DNA of 64,000 nt, taken from contig OV884009.1 of NCBI GenBank assembly GCA_930367205.1, forward strand, positions 32,373,841 to 32,437,840, given 5' to 3'. The notes beneath the pieces were generated by a model, which made no database searches, was not told the origin of the DNA, and saw nothing but the letters and a program-made list of their open reading frames with translations. This document shows, one piece after another, positions 1-9,944 of this stretch (the stretch's first letter is position 1; each line of letters begins with the position of its first letter). The stretch is from Acanthosoma haemorrhoidale (Eukaryota; Arthropoda; Insecta; Hemiptera; Acanthosomatidae). Made by a program: the position numbers and the translations under genes.

Positions 1-684
1 ATTAAATATTGATAAATTATAAAGCTTACTAGTAATAATGTTAATAATTACTTAGTAGTAATCTACAGCATAAAAAAAAAATTCCTTATGGATTTTGCCA
101 AGCCTAGACTAGATGTCGCTCCAATCGCTCATCAGTGTCACTGATCGATTTAAATCTAGTGAATATCTATTATAATCTAGTGAATATCTATTATAATCTA
201 GTGAATATCTATTATAATCTAATGAAATAGTCAGTGATGGTTTGGAGAATGGTCTTTTTACATCCATGCACACCTACAACGGAATTTTTCCTGAAGCTGA
301 GAGAAACATATTCTTGTTGGTGTATTGCCGTTCTGGAGTTTGTATGTATTAAAAACCTAGTTCAGACAAATGTCACCTTTCGTTTGAAAGCCAAGCCGGC
401 AAGTGCTATCAGCTCGAACCCTTGAGAATGACGTTTTATTTCTTAACAGGAAACATTTTCGGTTAATTCCTTCTCGACTTGCTGTACTTCCACCGGATAA
501 TTGGTTTCAACCCGGAGTGTTAGATTTCAACCCTGACAAATACATATAAGAAATGGGTACATTTGTGCATAATTACAATCGGCTTGAAAAAGGGCAGTTG
601 TGATCTCATTCCTAGTAAGTATACATAAATCAGTTATTGAATTATTAAAACCAACAAATTAAATTACAAGTTATTGATTGAAAA
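1..684. other. AT-rich unique DNA, no gene seen
   Basis: The only structure I see is the 21-bp tandem repeat at 153-222, listed separately. A 63-codon frame at 234-425 has no recognisable motif and is of chance length for this composition. Confidence 0.6.
153..222. repeat. 21-bp tandem repeat, about 3.3 copies
   Basis: The unit AATCTAGTGAATATCTATTA(T) starts at 153, 174 and 195. The three units are identical and a partial fourth breaks off after AATCTA at 216. Perfect identity between units suggests recent slippage or array contraction and expansion. Confidence 0.95.
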
Positions 685-987
685 ATGAATCAGAAAACAA
701 GGGAATCCAAATTATTTGTACATATCAAAACAGACGAAGGTGATTATGAACTAGTGGAAATTTCTGAAGATAAACAATTTTGGTTCAGTTTACCAGCAGA
801 TTTTGGGAATCCACAACATCATCAGGTATTATTAACAAAATCTACTATTAAAAACGCTGTCTCCGTAATAAGACCAGTCAACGTATATCGGAAAGTAACA
901 TTCACACACCAAACCCAGCTAGCTAGATCATCAGCTGGAGTTTACATATATATATATATATACGTAGCCCATGGATCTCCAGAATAA
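685..987 (+). CDS. Unassigned 100-codon open frame, possible exon
   Basis: I do not recognise this frame. The first 73 or so residues have a protein-like mixture: charged N-terminus, then KLFVHIKTDEGDYELVEI and FWFSLPADFGNPQHH. The last 25 residues run into a (TA)n microsatellite read as YIYIYIY, so the true coding part, if any, would end earlier, perhaps at a GT donor such as that near 880-910. The start ATG follows AAAA, a favourable insect context. There is no signal peptide or membrane segment. No neighbouring exon could be recognised. It could be a first exon, a transposon fragment or chance; chance is a real possibility at this length. Confidence 0.2.
   Translation: MNQKTRESKLFVHIKTDEGDYELVEISEDKQFWFSLPADFGNPQHHQVLLTKSTIKNAVSVIRPVNVYRKVTFTHQTQLARSSAGVYIYIYIYVAHGSPE
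945..962. repeat. (TA)n microsatellite
   Basis: Short uninterrupted TA run inside the end of the open frame at 685-987. It supports the view that the 3' part of that frame is not coding. Confidence 0.9.
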
Positions 988-3119
988 GCTTGCTGGATTT
1001 CATCTTCCCGGTTCGGGAGTGAAGAATCGGAAAGATCACTCGTGCTACCCCACCCACATCACTGCTGCGTGAGTCCAGTGCTCCCCTCCAGTCTGCGAGG
1101 ATGATTGTAGGAACGGGCGATGCTGGGACGTAAACGGATTTGGTGGTTGGATGATATATTATTGAATTTTAGGAATATTGGGGACATCTGAAGCGGGATA
1201 GTGAGAATTTTGTTTTCAATGAAGGGTGCAACGGCAGCTTTACTTACGTTCTTTGAACTTTAGATTGGATCCGCCTGCGGTTCTTGTTCTTCCTTAATGT
1301 TTAAGTTATTAAGTCATAATTGGTTTTAATACGGCTTTTTGAATAATAATTTTTTTTGGGTGTTGTATGGAGGTATTTCCTAATGATCCATATCGCCTCG
1401 TTTGATTTTGGGAGTCCTGGGTGTCTATAACCGAGATGGGAATTCCATGAATGATGTGAGGATAAAAGTGTCGCACAGGACTCTTGGATCAGTGATGAAG
1501 AGCTTTTCTTAATATATCGTCAATACAATTGCCAACTTACGACCATGAAAAATCGCGATTTTTTTTGCGAAATTTTATCAAAAATCTAGGTATGCATTTT
1601 TAAAATTCGTTGAAAAGTGATAAAATCAGCCCTAGAGAATCGAAAAAAATGGCGACCTCGTAATTCAAGATTGTTTTTTGAGTCTCTGGAGGTTTGCTAT
1701 TCGCAACTTTGCATTTGTACTAACGACATGTCCATGTTTCAGAAAATCGAAGGGAGCCGCCTGTGTCAATGAGGTGCACCTCAGGTGATCAACAGACCTT
1801 TTTTTTCTGCTATCGAACAATTTTCAGGTCCGTTTGAGAACATGTGAGCTCCACGTCACGAAACGAATGAGGGAGAGTCACATATCGATCTGGCCAGCAA
1901 GTGTTCACTCCTTAATTAGTATTAATCCCTTTAAAAGCAATAATCAGTTCGAGTTACACCTGACCGCATCATCAGGCAAATGAACTGATTAATTATCTGA
2001 TAAACTAATGAAATGTTCTTTTTTCAACCCTCTCCGAACCCGTAGGGATTCTACCTTTGCGACGGAATATATTTTAATATTACGTTAGGATATGTTATAA
2101 AAAGAACGGGGGGGGGGGGGTTAGGATATATGACGTATGTGTAATGGACGCCTTTATGAATCCTTTATTAAACCTTACTTCTCGGACGTTCATTTATTCA
2201 CAAAGATAAACACATCATACGGGATCCATGGTAAGCAGAAAACATTAAAATTTCTACATTACCTTTTCAAATAAGTTTCCGAGAATCACGAACTAATTAT
2301 CCCCTAGTGTATAAAACTTTATAATATAAAAAAAAAATTGAGAAACCTTAATTATAGTTGCGCCATTCAATACTATATTTACCTACTACTCTCCCTCAAG
2401 CAATACGAAAATAACTCCAATCCCTTAAATAGAAAATGTTCAAAGACCAAATACCAACACAAATGCCTTCAAATAAGTACAACACATAAATATATTCATT
2501 CGGAATATTCAGGACTATTTGAATACAAAACGTGCAATGAAAGACTTTTATTCAAGGCAATCACTGTCATGACATGGATAATAATTTGAAAAAAAAAAAA
2601 GGGAAACAAAATAAATGGCCAGTGCGTGAGAAAAATTATTTTTCAACATCAATTGGAATCTCAAGGACCTTACTAAAACGGTGAACAATTAAATTGACTG
2701 ATGCAATAGTTACTATTAATATTCCATAAATAATTTTTACTTTTGAATATTTTAAGTGTTTTTCCCAATTATTCATTATAACCAATTTTATTTATTTATT
2801 TCTCCATTACTTGCATAATCATTATAATATGCACACTACATTTTCTACATGTTACATATTAATACAACAATGCTTAGTAGATTCCTAGAAAACGCTTATG
2901 TTAGCCGAATCGACCGGGATAGTTTTAAACTTTTAAGTCAAAATGTTCATTTGGATGCCCTGAGTAAAATTTATTTCCCATTCTCATTAAGTATAGGCTC
3001 GAGGATTATGGGATTTGTAAATTTTGTGAATAAATCTTGTATGAAAAGATATTTAAACACTACAAAAATGTTTTTTCTGGAAATTTAAAAAAAAATGAAT
3101 GAGGCTTTATGAAAATTTA
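988..3119. other. AT-rich unique DNA, no gene seen
   Basis: Contains a 13-14 base G homopolymer near 2108-2121 and an H-like palindromic motif at 1951-1976 (listed separately). Frames at 2338-2589 and 2849-3088 are of chance length and have biased AT-rich codons. No repeat shared with the rest of the window was recognised. Confidence 0.55.
1951..1976 (-). repeat. Isolated family-H-like core (CCTGATGATGC type)
   Basis: On the minus strand this reads CCTGATGATGCGG followed by TCAGGTGTAACTC. The left part matches the core of the H copies at 44 kb (CCTTGATGATGCCTG) and the right part matches their AGGTGAAACG with one change. It is enclosed by CAGTTC/GAACTG, 6-bp inverted flanks. The call rests on a short match. 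Confidence 0.4.
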
Positions 3120-3640
3120 TAACATTTTTATTGTCGGGCCAGGGAGAGACCTCCTCTCGGGTTTGGGAATTTTCTCAAACGAGATGAAGAAAAAGAAAAT
3201 GAAGAAAAGTTAGCGTGGGAGATGAGAAGAATTTATCCTTCTCGAATCTCTTGAACTGAGTTTGGGAAAATCGCAAAGCTATCAGCTAAAACTTAATTAG
3301 GTCCACCCTCCGATCTCGAGGAAATTAGGGAGAAAAATGGTTGACTTTCCCCGGAAAGGGGTTGAAAGCAATTAAAAAGAAATATCAAGGGAAGTTATAA
3401 CTAATATTGGCTTTGGACAATTGAATTATGAAATAGGGAGGCGACGCTGCTTGAATATTTCCCAGGTTTTTTTCCCTTCCTTGTCAAGTGCGGCACTGGG
3501 TGGCTCCGATCTCCCTTACTTTTATACACATTCAATTAAGCACTCGAAAAATCAATCAAAATCAGTCAACCCTTAAATCCCCCGAAATTTTTTCATACTC
3601 TTTTACCCCTCCCCATTTCTTCGACTAATTATGGGGACGG
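3120..3640. promoter_or_regulatory. Candidate regulatory island (balanced composition)
   Basis: This block is less AT-rich and higher in complexity than its surroundings, does not encode a frame and matches no repeat here. It contains TTTATTGTCGGGCC (caudal/posterior-Hox-like TTTATTG), several TAATTA/CAATTAAG cores and GGTCCACCCTCCGATCTC. Such blocks often are enhancers or conserved non-coding elements in insects. This is inference from one sequence only. Confidence 0.25.
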
Positions 3641-6127
3641 TATTGTATAAAACTCAATTAAAGATTCTCCCCTCATTAATGAGTTGCGTTTATTTGTACA
3701 AAACATTTCTTCATTAGAACCTTTATTGTTTGTTGAATGAAATTTTAATTATTTCGAATGAAAAGGTTTCGGCTTTTTCATTTGGATTTTTTTTTTTTTA
3801 TCATCAACTCTAAAAACGTTTCTGGAAATGACCCCATTACCAAATTCAATAATAATATAACAAACTAGTATACAAACTTTTTTTAATGGCTTCAGAATTT
3901 TCTTGACGCCTCGGGCCCTTTTCACGGGTCATCGAACGGTACTTTGTATTTTTAAGGAACTAAATTTGCATCCTAGTAACACTGTATGCATGGAAACAAA
4001 AATCATTTTTATACTGCGGGTACTTTTAAATGTTGTCAAAAAGGAAAAACAAAAACACGTCATACTGAAAACATTAATAAAACAGCCGAATACATTTTAT
4101 AATCGAACCATATTTCATCATAAAACCCGCTCTTTTAGAAATTTATTGTAAATACGAAAATTGCCTAAACAGTGGGATCACTCTTGTCTATTGGCATTAT
4201 TACTAAGAGTCGTTAAATTAAGTTATTGTTTATAATGCACGCAGGTTTTCTCTTTTTTTGGCTCACTATTCAATTTTGGTGCACTCGATGGTATGCCTCT
4301 ATCGGTCACTGAAGTGTCTTGTTAACAAATCAAAAAATGTAAATAGCTAAATTACTGACAAAGAAAACGTTCCGATCCACGTATTAAATACGGCATTCAT
4401 TTTTTGGCTACAAAAATTCGTTTTTGATGATCCTTATAACATTTCAGAACGAATGAACCTTGTTTTTCTATCGTAGAACGTACGGAGAAGTGCCTCAATG
4501 AATGTTGAGACTAACCCTTCGGGCTCGGCAACTACATCATCAATCATGTGGAGTAGTCAATCGAGCCATTGATTAATTGACTGTGCTACTCAAAATCCAC
4601 CGCTAACAGAGGGAGATTGCATAACCTTAGCCTCCACGGAACGGTTAGCCCAAGGATTTATCAGCGAGCAGTGGTGGGGTGAAGACAATGATGATGATCA
4701 ATTGAGCAAGGTAACCTCAGTATCAATGATCTCTTGACGATGGGCCCAGAAGAAGTGTGGGTATTTCACAATCTTAGTTTTTTAGCCTTAATTATATCCG
4801 CTCATTTCTTTTCCCTTAATGTCCCGCTGATGGCATCGCAGTCTTCCGGTCCCACACTTCCAAAAGGAATGTCTTTTTTTTTTTTTGTTTCTAATTGCTT
4901 ATAGATTACATTACCCCCCTCTTCACCGCGGTCTCGGTGATCTGGGGAAAGCACAGAAAATCGTATTTATGTCCTGTGTGGTAATTCCCAGTTTCTAATA
5001 ATGAGCCGTTTATTCTTGTAGATCTATGAACCCTAGAATAGTTTTTGTTGAAAGCAACATGGAACAAGTCTCATTAATTCAAATTCCATGTAAAACAATT
5101 CAGAAAGTCAGTGCGTTTTTGAAATTTCAAAATGAATGTCTCTAGTTATTCGTCATCGGAAGTACTCTTCTTCTTGTTCAGGTGCGTCTCTACGATATAC
5201 AGCGCTGCCGGAAAATACGCCAAAGAATTCCTGAAATTCCTTCATATCTAAAGTGTTACTGTGTGTCTTCTCCTTAACTGAAACCGTTATATCGTTAGGG
5301 CAAATTTCCAAACAATAAAATACAAGAAAAAATATTTGTCGAAATAAGGCTTTTTTTCACAGCTAACGTTTTACTTAGGCATGTGCCTTCTGGACTAAAA
5401 TTTACAAGAAAATAATAAAAAAAAATATCAATATGTAACATTAGAAACAAATTAATACATTCTTATGATGTAGTCATTAACAAGTCGACAAAAATCATTA
5501 GAATTTTATTCTGAGACAGGCAAATTAATCAGCAATAGGTTACAAAGAATATTAAACATTCAATAAGAAATATTAAGCATGGTTCAAACCACAAAATGAG
5601 AAAATGATTCAGACATTTTACCCTCGGATAATTACAATTTTTTTTTTGGAAATCATTTCGGGCCAAATTTAATTTATCAGCTCCTACATTAAGAAAAAAA
5701 TATTCTGTAGAATATTCTATTTCACTTAATCTTTTGCAGTTTAGATGTTGCCTGGTGTTTTCCATTGACGTGTGAATAATATCTGTTTATAATTGCATAT
5801 TTGGAGTCATGTGTGAGTCTGTCAGATTGAAATACATTTAGTGACTTTTTTTGACTAGTAGTAATAGCTAAATTATTTAAAAGTTGATCAATCTATTTTA
5901 TATTTTTGCAAAAACATTTTTATGAGTTGAAGCGTTTTTGGGAGAACGGCTAAGGCTGGTAGTAAAAGCTTCTATCAAGTTTATGGACAACGCTTCAAGG
6001 TACGGTATATGTCAAATAAACATTTTTTTTTTTTTTCAAATTGTATGATCATTAAAAAGGCCGGAGAACAATATTAAATGCCCGTAGATAATTACGTCAG
6101 CAACAAAACCCTTCATAACGGTGTTGA
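3641..6127. other. AT-rich unique DNA, no gene seen
   Basis: Contains homopolymer T runs (about 3788, 4877 and 6025), a copy of the dispersed hairpin motif at 4500-4532, and short frames at 3903-4151 and 5529-5765 with no recognisable features. The stretch 4560-4740 is more balanced in composition but unassigned. Confidence 0.55.
4500..4532 (+). repeat. Dispersed hairpin motif, copy 1
   Basis: Reads GAATGTTGAGACTAACCCTT followed by CGGGCTCGGCAAC, a diverged copy of the motif at 21771-21812 with the same TCGGCAA end. Short stem GAG.C/GGGCTC. Confidence 0.6.
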
Positions 6128-6500
6128 TCCCCTAGCACAGTCATTGCACTACACCATTCATCCCTATAATCCTCCTTGCAGACTAAAATGGTCCTGGAAA
6201 TGGCCAGGTTCTGCAATCATGTCCTAAGCGTATGCGGCTCTCGCGCTCTTGGTCAGCCTCCGCTGGGTCGTATCCGGAGCCGTAGCTGACGGAGGAGCGT
6301 GGGGGACATCTCAAGACTCCGCTTCCTCTTTCGCATGCGAGGGAGGTGACAACCATGTGGATTTGGGAGGTCTCTGGGCTGTTTGTAAATACTGTATGAA
6401 TGAGCGAGTGAATGAAAATTGTAAATATGGTATGAATGGAAACATTCATCACAATTACTTATTGCCCAATGAGTCAGATTATAATTTTATCATAATAAAG
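6128..6500 (+). mobile_element. Family A retroposon, full-length type, copy A1
   Basis: It starts with CCCTAGCACAGTCATTGCAC, as do the copies at 46.9 kb (minus) and 62.6 kb, so this is probably the true 5' end of one version. It then runs through a GAGGGAGGTGACAACCATG segment, two tandem related segments (TGTAAATACTGTATGAATG and TGTAAATATGGTATGAATG), CACAATTACTTATTGCCCAA and ends at TCATAATAAAGTTGTTAT. The AATAAA and A/T-rich tail indicate an RNA intermediate. No target duplication was found here. The TATAAATA segment of other copies is deleted in this one. The element encodes no convincing protein; frames on either strand are by-products of its sequence. It is either a SINE or the 3' end of a longer LINE. 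Confidence 0.85.
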
Positions 6501-8821
6501 TTGTTATATAATAATAATTAAAATTAAAAAGTACTAAAAAGTTTATTAAAATAATATGGGGAGTGGAAAATATATTAATTCAAAATTTTCTTTAGGAATG
6601 AACATTCTGAGCATGACAAATGGACTTCAAATGACATTATATAAGCAGGCACGAGTAGTTAATTTTTTTTTATGCGTTCTAAATCCCAAGAATTTCAAGG
6701 GGTTCATCCTCAAAGCCCTTCCACCCCACCCCCTACACCAACATCCACTGTGACAGAGGACCCCAGTTAAACAGCTTCTTCGGGAAAGGATTCTGGCTAT
6801 CAGAGGGCTCCAGCGCTAAAAACCTCAGGGAGAGTTATGTCGGGATGCTTAGGGATCTTGAGGACTGGGAAAAATTTTAAATCGGCCTGTAGAGGGGGGA
6901 ATAGTTACAGACAAAGGGACGGGAAATATGTTTTTCATGTGGGCTACGACCCCGGGGGCAATCGCCTGTACCCCTTCTCGAAAATATTTTAATAAATTAT
7001 CTCAAAGAGAAGGTGTACGGTTGGCCAGTTTTTTTTTTTTTTTAGACATGCTAATTTCCTAAAGAATTTTTTTTATACAAATAAAATTTTTGCAAAGGAT
7101 ACATTTCACGACTTCTGAAGAGAGGAAATCAGGTAGCAAACAAATTATCATCGCCTCACTATCTATCAAAAACATTAATAGTCAAATATCATTAATGAAA
7201 AAGAAAATGTTTTGTTCAGGAAAGTTAACACTAATTATCTTACTTATAACTTTAATTCTTAAAAATTAAGGTATATTTTGTCAAACAATTCCTCCTCCAT
7301 TTCTTTTCTTTACTCCAGTAGACGTTTTTTATGCTAGTAATTTGTTTTATTAATAAAAAAAATATTAAAATCATTATTAAAGGAGCTGGTTTTATTTTTG
7401 GCATTATGGGAGCATTAAATGGAATTACTTTGTAAAATACAATTCCTAAAAAAAATTTATGTCGATGTTGAAAACATTTATTGCTAATTAATTAATCAAT
7501 TATTTTTACTCACTCCGGTTTATAGGGAAGCCTATCATTTTCATGTCTTGCTAATGGAATTGCCTAAAATTTCATGTCTAGGCATGAAGAGGGGACTCAG
7601 AAATGCGGACAGGCGAAGAAGGGGGCATACACATATGCACACGACGTAAGTGCTGGTGATTTAAAAAAAAATTTAGATCTTTTATCTGGATAATAATTAA
7701 AAAAAAATGCTTTATATAATTGTATATTCATACATCACTTTCTGTTGCGACGTTTCGGAATCAATTACTTTATTGTCATGTGACATCTACCAAACATTAT
7801 TGGAAAAGAAGGTAATAACAGATCACGTAAACTTTAAGAATTCATTTGCATAAACAAATATATAAAAAATAGAGTTAATTTATAAACAGATGTGAATGCT
7901 ATAGAATTGGACTGTATGGACATGAATAAGTCAAAATTTTGACTTTATTTCTTTAGGAATATTTGACAACAGTTAGACATATCAAGGTGTACATATATAC
8001 ATATGTACATGGTGTACATACCTGTTCCATATGGAACAGAACTTGGAACTGATAACACATAATAACTTCCAGCTACAACTTATTCGCTAGAAAATACTGA
8101 CTAACTGTCATAGGCTTTTCCAAATATTTCGACGAATTCCTAGCCAGGAAATATTAGCGATGGTCTTAAATTATTAATATTGATTTAATTTGGGACGGCA
8201 CAACGTCTGAGTACGAAGCATTCGTTCGCAACGAAATATTGTTCTTTTTAGATGGAAAAAAAATGATTACTTACCGTGATCAAGATTTTTCTTCTAGACG
8301 GCAGATGTTGGCTTATAATGGACTGATTGAGTGCGTTTTTTATTATTATTTTATTGTTATTAAGTTTACCTTTACTCATTTTCTTAAGTTCTGTTTGTGT
8401 TCATTGCACGTTTCTAGGCCAGACAGATTTGTTTTGAATTAAGTTATTTTCGGGGCCTAACATTGCAGAGTAGATATATACTTAAATTCAAGCATTCATG
8501 TATCATGTATGCATGTAGGACGGCATGATGCATGTAGACCGATAAACACCCTCCTTAAAAAGATACGGCAAGGAGAAATAAAATATGGAGATACATTCAA
8601 TCCAAGAGTATTATTACAAATACACAGTTGAAGGGTAATGTTTGTGTCAGATCACCTGTTCTGTGGTTTTTTTACATAATTGTTTGTTCTTGTTGTGGCC
8701 AACTCTTAATTATGAATAATTATAAGTTCCCCTCTTCTCGTATCAGACCTTGTATCTATGTAATCAAATGAATATCAGAAAATATGTATCTATTTTTCAT
8801 TATGTTTAATAAAGGTTATAA
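6501..8821. other. AT-rich unique DNA, no gene seen
   Basis: Contains a poly(T) run near 7029-7042 and a perfect 14-bp palindrome GTTCCATATGGAAC at 8024-8037. Short frames (6556-6753, 8239-8442) have no protein-like features. No match to other repeats in the window was noticed. Confidence 0.55.
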
Positions 8822-9260
8822 CGTCAGTGAGAGTGGGGGGAGGAACTGAATTAGTTGGGGAGACAGCTGTAGGTAGGGATTTATCCCCACCTTACTGGCT
8901 AGCCTCCTATATAAGCCCTGGCCTCAGAGAGAATTAGCATAACGAACCGGACCGTCACTTGGAACACTACTCTCCTCTCTCTCTGCACTGGCGCTTGCTG
9001 CTCTAATGAAACCATGGTCTTCTCATTCAACTACCTCTGCATCTCTCTCTCCTAACCTCGATATGTTTTAGTCCGGCGTTGTCAGACCCCACACCTTCCT
9101 AGTGGTAATCTCTGCCTTCGTCTCGCTAAAACTAGCACCTCCTTGGGAGAGACCTCTCCCTCGCGGACAACGGTTGCCGTGGCCCTGAAAACTTACCAGT
9201 AGCGTCTCCCACGGCAATCCAGCCTGCTTCTCTCCGGTTCACACTCGCCTTTGGGATCCG
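8822..9260 (+). promoter_or_regulatory. GC-richer block with TATA box, promoter or LTR-like
   Basis: CTCCTATATAAGCCCTGGCC (about 8906-8925) is a strong TATA box in a block clearly richer in G and C than its surroundings. It is followed by pyrimidine-rich CTCTCCTCTCTCTCTGCACT. It abuts repeat G, which recurs at 60.5 kb, so the block may be a long terminal repeat or a transposon promoter rather than a host promoter. I could not define TG...CA ends or a primer-binding site. A 9-bp inverted pair TTGCCGTGG/CCACGGCAA lies at about 9172-9215. Confidence 0.35.
9145..9168 (+). repeat. Possible dispersed hairpin motif, weak copy
   Basis: GAGAGACCTCTCCCTCGCGG resembles the core of the dispersed motif (GAACCTCTCCCTTCGG). 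The flanks do not match. Listed as possible only. Confidence 0.35.
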
Positions 9261-9502
9261 GACGGTTTTCGCCTACCCTTAGACACCGAGTGTGAATTCG
9301 TGGTCATTCCAAGGCCATATAAACTACCTATAAACCTACCCTGTACCTCTTCTCCTGAACATAGTGCTTTGTCGGGGCACACACCTTCTAAAGATCTTAT
9401 GGAATCAAAGCGAATTAAAGCTGCCCGCCGACTAGGTCGGTAGCCAGTGTGAAAGACCACAGGTCCGCCCGCCTTATCTCTTTCTGGGCGCTTGCCGGAC
9501 GG
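9261..9502 (+). repeat. Repeat G, copy 1
   Basis: About 240 bp match 60539-60778 closely, from GACGGTTTTCGCCTACCC to GCCGGACGG, with small indels. A 73-codon minus frame in this copy (9239-9460) is disrupted in the other copy, so I do not treat it as coding. Sharp ends in both copies suggest a mobile element part, perhaps an LTR or a DNA-transposon end. The class is unknown. Confidence 0.85.
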
Positions 9503-9581
9503 TGGCTAAGAGGTTGTAGCGACCCTAGCCCACGGCGGGCGTCTCCTCCTCACTTTGGGAGGATGATAAAATTTATTATTT

Positions 9582-9944
9582 AGATTTTGTGGACTCGTGA
9601 CGGGGTATAAATGAGTAACAGTGGGAGTCCTGGCAATGGACAGTTTCTCCAATCATGTCCTGAGCGTATGTGGGCTCGCCAGCCTCCAATGGCTCCGGTG
9701 ACGCGGCTGACGGAGGAGGGTGGGGGACTTCCCAAGACTACGCTTCCTCTTTCAGATGCAAGAGAGGTGACAACCATGTGAATTCGGGAGGTCTCTGGGC
9801 TGTTTGTAAATACTGTATGAATGAGTGAGTGAATGGAAATTGTAAATATGGTATGAATGAAAACATTTATCACAATTACTTATTGCCCAATGAGGCAGTA
9901 ATTTTATCATAATAAAGTTGTATAAAAAAAAAAAGATTTTGTGG
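9582..9944 (+). mobile_element. Family A retroposon, copy A2, with target-site duplication
   Basis: The 11-bp repeat AGATTTTGTGG flanks this copy at 9582-9592 and 9934-9944, extending to 15 bp with one mismatch. The 3' side has AATAAAG and a poly(A) of about 12. The 5' end lies near the TATAAAT segment, so the copy is truncated relative to A1, A12 and A15. Duplication, poly(A) and truncation together are the signature of LINE-type target-primed reverse transcription. This is the best evidence in the window for how family A moves. Confidence 0.93.

Noticed and set aside
2108..2121. Long G or C homopolymers here and near 23072, 53652, 54147 and 59590 as functional G-quadruplexes
   Set aside because: They are single uninterrupted runs, prone to slippage and sequencing error. 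No functional context is visible.
8024..8037. GTTCCATATGGAAC palindrome as an operator
   Set aside because: A single 14-bp AT-rich palindrome without context is not evidence in an animal genome.
9239..9460. 73-codon minus frame in repeat G as a gene
   Set aside because: The second G copy (60.5 kb) has indels that shift this frame.
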